A DNA stretch of 64,000 bases, taken from the NCBI GenBank assembly GCA_027943335.1, contig BSBK01005652.1, positions 1,308,001 through 1,372,000 of the forward strand, written 5' to 3'. Below are positions 57,159 to 64,000 of the stretch, one piece after another. Position 1 is the first letter of the stretch, and each line of letters begins with the position of its first letter. The DNA comes from Chamaecyparis obtusa (taxonomy: Eukaryota > Streptophyta > Pinopsida > Cupressales > Cupressaceae). The translations under genes were made by a program, and so were the position numbers. The notes under the pieces are model-generated. The model did not search any database, had not been told where the DNA came from, and worked only from the letters and a program-made list of their open reading frames with translations.

Positions 57159-57841
57159 AAGAATTAATGGATAAATTGATGACTACCTTGACACCAGAAT
57201 ATGAAAACAAGATATGCATCTTATATGAAACTATGCAGTCCACAAAAGACTTTAAAAGAGAGACTTTATTCAGCAAACTTTTAGCCTTTTAGATATCAAG
57301 ATTGAAGACAGAGCCTAAAAGTGAAACAACATTCAAAGCTTCAGTACATGGTAAGAAATCCTTGAACACATCTAGTAATTTTGATGATGATGATGAAGAG
57401 AAAACACTAGATAATTTGATTGCTATGATTGATAAAAGAGAAAAGAAAGGAAAAGGAAAGCATGAAGGTCAATTACCATTCAAATGCTTTTCAGGTAATA
57501 AGATTGGTCACTTTGCATCCAAGTGTCCTACAAGAGTTAACAAGCTCAAAAATAACTACAAGCCCAATTATACAAATGAATGTTACTATGCTGGAGATGG
57601 AGTATCAGATGAAGAATCAACAGAGGAGGAAATTGGATTCACTACTCTTGAAGATGATAAGAATGCACTAGAGTTAGCACTGATTTCACAAGCTGACATT
57701 AGGACAAATTGGATTACTAGCAGTGGATGCTCACACCACATGATAGGAGACAAAGATAGATTTGTGCATCTGGATAGTTACAAAGGACACATGGTTAGAT
57801 TTGGTGACAACACTCCTAAACCTATCATAGGTAGAGGAGCC
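57159..57841 (+). pseudogene. Copia A gag (C-terminal part) and protease start
   Basis: Continues the gag cut at 5433: LMDKLMTTLTPEYENK, then from 57302 an open frame with ETTFKASVHGKKS, the zinc knuckle CFSGNKIGHFASKC (second Cys now Gly) and the protease start WITSSGCSHHM (catalytic Asp replaced; DSG reads SSG). It matches Copia B 20575-21270 throughout. At 57841, after IIGRGA, the sequence stops matching and element G begins. Confidence 0.92.
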
Positions 57842-58688
57842 TGTTAGCACTTTTTCATGTAGAATCACTATATAGCTATTAAGCTTGACTCTTAGACTCC
57901 CAATTCCATATTCTTGTAGGGAAAAGGCTAATTAACAAGGATTTAATCCTCCTACACTTTTGGCTCCACAGACCCAGGTGGGTGTACCTAAAACATATTG
58001 AATCTGCATACATAAACACTCTCTCACTAAAACCCTTTATGCAGACATGACAATCACTTCTGCAAGGAATCACCAAAAGCATTTGCACTATTCAATGCAA
58101 TTTACAAACATTAGTGCTCTTAAACTGGAAATGTACAATGATTTGAATTAAAGATTGATGATGAAACTATAGGACAAGCAAGAGACCAGTGCCATATCTA
58201 TTGGGTAACAGAGTCAAACAAATGTGCATTCCTAGAAAATCTTAACTCCAAACTCAAAAACCTGAATGAAATGCCTTGCAAACCATTCTTCTCATTTCAA
58301 TACCTAGACATCAAATTCATATGCAAACCTAGAATTCTTAGAATTTGAAATCAAGACTAACTCTCTCCTTGAAGAAACTCAAATTGAAACCCACAGATAC
58401 CTTATAAGTGGTTTATTAACATGCCTTACAAGTTGATACACAAGAATTAAGACCATACATACAAAGACATCAAATAAGAACTAAATAGGGATTCCATTAT
58501 TTTTATTAAAATTCATCCAAAACAGTACATTGCAAGACCATGAACACAAAAAATAAGACTCAAAAGCCTTGAAGCTATCCCAGCAGCATAAATTTCAACA
58601 TCCTTATTATAATGAGGAAAAGATGAGATATAGGAGAATGTGGTCAGTTCAAAGCCAACTGATCGCTATCCATTCTTGGCATAAAATA
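57842..58688. mobile_element. Element G, left part (unclassified insertion in Copia A)
   Basis: Starts TGTTAGCACTTTTTC, a TG terminus, exactly where Copia A homology ends; the flanking bases are GAGCC. No coding family was recognised; the ORF at 58569-58751 is not supported. It continues at 63399 after solo LTR F2. Its far end is outside the window, so neither LTR identity nor the duplication could be confirmed. Confidence 0.55.
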
Positions 58689-61600
58689 TGTCATGCCCCG
58701 CAAGGGAACCGGGGAAGAGAACAAGGATTCTCTTTGTTAAAGAAAACCTAAGTAATAATTTATGAAAAATTTTGAATTTTTAAAACAATTATAAGAACAA
58801 AACTTAAACTTAGATTCCTCCCAAGGTTCCCTTTTCATTTAAATGCATGATTCAATCAAATCCATTAAGTAAACTAACAACAAGATTTATTTCTCAAAGC
58901 AAATTACAGCATATCACTATAAGATTCTTTATTAAGAACTACAGAGTACTTTCATTTCAATTTTCCATTTAAAATCATCTACATTCCTAAGTACCTTTTA
59001 TGAACAATATAAATTTTAAATCAAATAGAATCATCTAAACCATTTGATACATTGCAAGTAATACATTTGTTTTTCAATAGCCTTTTTTTTCACTTAAATA
59101 AGAAACATACTACTATACTTGAAATGTTACCAAATCTTTTTTTTTCTTTTCCAACATACATCTGATACATAAGGTTCACATCCCCCTTTTCCCTCTTTCC
59201 TAAGTCTACCCATTCCAAATACATCATTTTGAAAAACATTACGGATTACATTACATTCAACTCCTGATGGGAGGTAACAATAATTTTACATCATGAAATA
59301 TAATTACAAAGCCTTCATTCTTCAAATTGGTACATAAGCAAGCATGGATCTTCAAACACTGCATCCGCAACAAATACCTCGATAAAATATTTACCACCCA
59401 ACCACCTAGATACCTAAAAGGCCCACTCCCCTGTGCTAGGAGATAAACACCAAGGTCCACAAAGAAGGAATAGCTAGGCCAAACCTAGGGTTGGGTAACC
59501 TTTCCCAATAGCAAATAAAAGATGATCAAAGTATGAATCTTTCCCCAAAAGGCTCTAAGGCTTGGTAGAAACTCTAAGAAACAACCTAAGTGAGTGTCAT
59601 CGCATAGCCATCACTCCTTGGGTTGTCCTGGTACTAGCCACTCCGAGCCCCGGCCCCCAAGTAGGCACATGCGGGATCGAATGCCTTTCGTACTGACAAA
59701 CGCTATTCAATCGTACCTACGCATAGGTACCTTCTCCCACTCCCATCCATAGCCTTTACTAGCGCTAATGGCATGGGCGAGGCACATTTAATCTTTTTAA
59801 TGTTTTAACCCATTCCCATAAGTTTAATTAAGTTTTCACTTGTTAAATAACTCTTCAGTCAGTTATCCTGGTTCTAGCCACTTAGGGCCCTGGCCCCGCA
59901 CTCAGAGCCACTCACTAGGTTTTGTTAGGTTTTCTACCCTTACCCCACATTTCACAATCACATCATAAACATAGTAGAAACATATCATAAACACATTTGT
60001 AAGATTGCGTCAAAGAGTAGAAAATAATAAGATAGTTTATGAACGTTCAGGGAAATTAGGAACGTTTAAGGATGTTTAGAATGTCCTAATCCTTCAGACA
60101 ACCCTAAAACCTAAACTGCTTCCTAAACACATCCTAACCCTATTAAGGCATCTAAATGCATTGGATATAACCTCTGCCAAACATATTTAAGGTTTTCACG
60201 AATTTCCATCTACCAAAAGACAATGTTCCATAAATTTCCATCTAAGTTTGAAATTTGACTAAGTCTAGTTTTTCTGAAAATCTAAAATCTAGAAGCCAGA
60301 GCTTAACTCCTAGGGACCTAAAACCTATTCCAATGGATTCAAAGGGTACCTAATCCCTTTATACAGGTATAACTTAAATTATAAGAACTAAAGTACGTAA
60401 ACTTATACTTGTATAAACGGCTTTTCTAAAGTTAATTAACGTTTGCATATTAAACTTACACTATTCAAATAGTTATTAGAACTCTTTACGTTTACCCAAG
60501 AATCACATACTTTAAATCCCATATTCCAAACTTTCAGTTTATCGTCCCTTTAATTTAACATAGTATCAAGTTTTATTGAAATCCTATGTTTTAAAAATTT
60601 GGTCTACCGTGACAAAACATCTTCAAAAATGTGCATTCCTTATTAAAGTTTCATTTCAAAAGTTTGAACGGCTTGCAAGGGACTATTTTATAGACCTAAC
60701 TGGTGGCAAGCAATGAACAGTTTACAGTAACAAAAGATGTTATTAGGCCAAGGCATTCTTATTGATTAAATCTGAATGTTGAACAGTTTTCATAGAAAAC
60801 GTTACATCTCTCTCACAGCAACGTGAAGTGTAGTCTCCTTGTTCTTATCTATTTTGCAACACGTAAGCCTATTTTCTTCTATTAAACTTGCCTAAAAATT
60901 CTCTAGGTTTTGAAAATACGTGATTTCTTAATTAACAGATTGAAACTTCCTATTTGTAATTTTGTGCGTGAGTAAATCTCCAGCAGTAAACCTAACTGTA
61001 ATTTAATAGAAACATGTGGAGTGTTGTCTTTCTGTATACAACTCCATGAAGTGCACAATGAGAGATTCGATGCTGTTATAAAAGAAATTTGTAGATAACA
61101 ATCTGTTGAAACAGAAAACCATATTATCCATGTTAATTAATGGCTACTCATTAATACTTTATTCTTTGTTCACTTTCACATTATCTTGTCATTTCTTGTA
61201 CAGCGATGGTTTTATTATTATTGTCATGAGGCAGCCAAAGGAAAGGACTTCTGACAATCATCATTTGAAAGAGGTTTGGTAAAGAACTATATGCACAGTA
61301 AGCATTATTGGAGGCCCTTTCAACTACGATATCCAAGTTGTGATTGCCCTTTGATGAACTTGGCCGTCCACTGAACATTTGTTCATGCTGTGATAGTCAA
61401 ACCTGCGTGCTGGAGAAACTGTGACACTACTCCAGTCATTGAATAATGGTGAAATGAATCAGGGACTTAGTATGAACTATAGGATATGCATTAATGGGGT
61501 TATATTTGGTTGACATTGTTATGTGTGCACCTCTCAATCAATGTTCGTAGATGAAATAGTATAATGTGCAGATTTTAAGAGGAATCATACCGTGAAGTTT

Positions 61601-63393
61601 GTGGTTTTGTCAAAAACAACAGATTTGTACCTCATAATAATATAACTAGCAGATTGTAGATGCCCAGAATTGATTTCATTATCAAACAAAACATAAACCT
61701 CTGAGACTTAGCGAAAATAATAAATAATCCCAATTTGATTTAGTTTTGTAACTTTGTACTGTAATTATTCAAGCAAATATAACAACAATCAAACATAGCA
61801 AAAATATTTATTATATATAAAAGAGAATAATTTTCTCAGTGTGGATTCCAACCTAGAGTCCTATTGAATCCGGTTGATGAAGGTGGATCCTCTCAATCTC
61901 CTTCCAGCAATTTCTGAAATCTCCAGCCTCTATTCCCAAAATCAAAATGCCCAGCTTCCTAGATTATGAGAAATTTCTCTCCGCCCCCCCCACAGAAAAT
62001 CTTTCCTTGAAATAAATTGGAGGAGGTGGTTGCACGAGTAATCCAACCAGTGAAACCATCCCAACCTCCCAACCGTTAATAATACGGATTTTTTTATAAA
62101 CTTATTCCTGTGAAGGTAAACTTAAATTCTTAATAAAACTATTAAGGAAATCAAATTTATATTCCCTTTATTTTAGGGAGTTCATAATTATTATTATTAT
62201 CTATCTTTCCCAAAAATTACGGCTATCAAAGTGAATATTCTAATCTTAAAATAATTTATTAAATTATTTAACTATGGTAATAGGATAATCCTATTTACCA
62301 TACCACTAATTTATCTATCTATTTATTAATATAATAAATAATTACTTAATAATAATTATATATAAATATATGTATGCATATGCATGTGTGCACCCATATG
62401 CCTATGTGTACATATGTTATTATTATAATAAATATTATTACAAGCATAATATTATTATTATAAAACATATTATTTTCAAATTCATATTCTTCCAAATCTA
62501 ATAGCGATACCATTATTTTTATTGCTATAGACTCTTTATCATTATGAGTATTATAAAATAATACCATAAATAGGGCACGTCATTAACGTTAAATGTTTAA
62601 AATAACATTTGTTCTACATATATTATTTATTATTAATGATATTAAATCTCATAATTTAAAACACATACCAACTCGTTCCCAACAACACACTAGAATGTAT
62701 ATACGTAACTTTTAATAACAATAAATTACTAAGTCATATCTATCAAAATCTACTAACAACATTGAACATACCATGAAGACAAGAACTAGCTACCAGATCC
62801 ACCAATCCAACAACTATGAGATCACATAAGACATCCACACAAGGGATTGACTCGACACTTCCCACCTAAGGATAAAAGGATCAAAGGTGAAGTTTCGCCG
62901 TGTGGAACCTGGTGATATCTCTGTAACAACAACAACAATTGAGGATTTTGAGGGATCGCTCAGACCTGTGAAGCTAGGTGGAGACAATACCCGATACCTG
63001 CAATCCTGCATCACCAAGAAGAGATACATATATATACATATGGATATACAAATCAGATATATACAAGCAGATGACCAGGATCGATACATCGTGTGGACCT
63101 CAACTAAGTGAGTAACTATGACTTCGTCCTGAGTCATGAAAACATATCAGACACATATCCATGAAACATAAAACATCAGGATAATGGTTAGATTCAATCC
63201 TTGGGTTAGATCCATAAAACATATAAAAATAGATGACTTTCTAATCTCATAAACATATAAATGATAACCATAAGTGAGCATATCCATCATATCATCATTC
63301 ACAAAACATAAATGTAAATGTATAGTCCTGACCATCATAATAAAAATGTCCAAATCAGAGAAGTCTAAGAATCACCGTAGGAGAGGTATTACA
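58689..63393. mobile_element. F2: 4.7-kb solo LTR, complete copy
   Basis: Starts TGTCATGCCCC and ends GAGGTATTACA, with identical AAATA duplications (58684-58688 and 63394-63398). Length 4705 bp. The TGTCAxGCCCC opening is typical of long LTRs of Gypsy chromoviruses such as Tekay/Del; assignment is by this pattern only. No internal primer site or pol domains were seen, so a solo LTR is the best reading. The truncated twin is F1 at 37191-41794. ORFs at 59257, 61181, 62346 and 62814 mirror those in F1 and are chance ORFs in duplicated DNA. Confidence 0.85.
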
Positions 63394-63398
63394 AAATA

Positions 63399-64000
63399 TC
63401 TCCAAGTTTTTCCCACAACTTTGTTCTGCAACTGATTCTCTCCAATTGATCCACTTTCTGCCATCATTTCCTAAATAGACTGATTCTGATCCTCGGATTT
63501 CAAACCATATCTTCTCTTTCGCATCACTCTAAAACTGAAAATCAAGATTGCCATTAGATTCCTTGTCTTTTCTTATTTCCAAAAACATATAACACTCATA
63601 TGTTTTGATAAAAAATGAATCTCCAGGCTAATTTTCCATGAGCATGTTCATCATTTAAATTTTTGACTTTATATCAAATGTGCAACTATATCAATCTTTT
63701 AAATTCTTTGAAATCTGCAATTTTAACTCATTTCTGCATTTTCACCACAGAGAGCACCAGGATTGGACACCTGTCAACATGTGACTGGTTGCTTGCACTA
63801 ACTTCAAGTTGACCACCCATTGGGAGAACTGGTGACTGAATGCATTCTCCAAATCTCTGAACATTCTGACTAACCCTGGTTACATCCGGCAATTGGAAGA
63901 ACAAGCCATTATCTAAGTCTTGGAATCAAACCTTAACCTGGGTTAACATCTGGAGAATGGGCGACGCACCCCATTCTCCCAATCTCCAAATGCATTGTCT
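63399..64000. mobile_element. Element G, right part, to window edge
   Basis: Resumes element G after F2. No coding sequence was recognised. It contains a perfect 10-bp inverted repeat at 63952-63979. Confidence 0.5.
63952..63979. repeat. Hairpin-forming inverted repeat in element G
   Basis: GGAGAATGGG (63952-63961) and CCCATTCTCC (63970-63979) are perfect reverse complements around an 8-base GC-rich loop. Related words (GGGAGAAC, ATTCTCCAAATCTC) occur nearby at 63820-63860. Function unknown. Confidence 0.7.

Noticed and set aside
1..64000. tRNA, rRNA, CRISPR or host gene
   Set aside because: No tRNA-like cloverleaf, rRNA core, regular spacer array or conserved host exon series was recognised on reading; the TGGTATCAGAGC words are primer sites, not tRNA genes.

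Overview
The window is plant nuclear DNA built almost entirely of nested LTR retrotransposons. I found no host gene, rRNA, tRNA or CRISPR array. The dual-RNase-H Ty3/Gypsy element of the Tat lineage, the Ty1/Copia elements primed by initiator tRNA-Met, the long AT-rich LTRs and the five-deep nesting indicate a seed plant with a large repeat-rich genome. A gymnosperm is plausible, but the sequence does not prove it.

The nesting can be read exactly from LTR ends (TG...CA) and 5-bp target-site duplications (TSDs). Level 0 is an old Copia element (Copia A), of which only 4656-5433 and 57159-57841 remain. Two Tat elements entered it: Tat-2 on the minus strand (1-4655, continuing past the left edge) in its 5' LTR, and Tat-1 on the plus strand (5434-57158, LTRs of 1257 bp each) in its gag gene. 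Tat-1 in turn holds a 2.2-kb solo LTR (7325-9548, TSD CTATT), Copia B (18735-26446, TSD ATAGG) and a large minus-strand element without pol called E here (26845-50821, TSD TTTAG). Copia B carries a 589-bp solo LTR (21546-22134, TSD CATAT). E carries Copia C in its gag-like gene (32266-41968, TSD AAAAT) and Copia D in its 5' LTR (43298-50355, TSD GAAAC). Copia C's 3' LTR was hit by a 4.6-kb solo LTR (F1, 37191-41794). A second copy of that unit (F2, 58689-63393, TSD AAATA) sits in an unclassified element (G) that interrupts Copia A's protease at 57842.

With the inserts removed, Tat-1 is about 17.8 kb. Its order is 5' LTR, primer-binding site, long leader, gag, protease, acidic linker, RT, RNase H, second RNase H, integrase, short repeats, spacer, an antisense gene, polypurine tract and 3' LTR. 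The antisense gene encodes a plant mobile domain (PMD) protein and has a visible phase-0 intron. Copia A and B belong to one family. E shares their LTR right half and primer site but has no pol. It carries a coiled-coil/four-zinc-knuckle gag-like ORF and a 1,053-codon reading frame that I do not recognise.

Every coding region is broken. Many stops, and nearly all of those in E, are TAG or TAA where glutamine (CAG/CAA) is expected, which fits long-term cytosine methylation and deamination. LTR divergence runs against the nesting order: the outer Tat-1 has more similar LTRs than the elements inside it. The points most worth following are the ORF of element E, the spliced antisense PMD gene, the CGTACG palindromes confined to Tat sequence, and the reversed age order.
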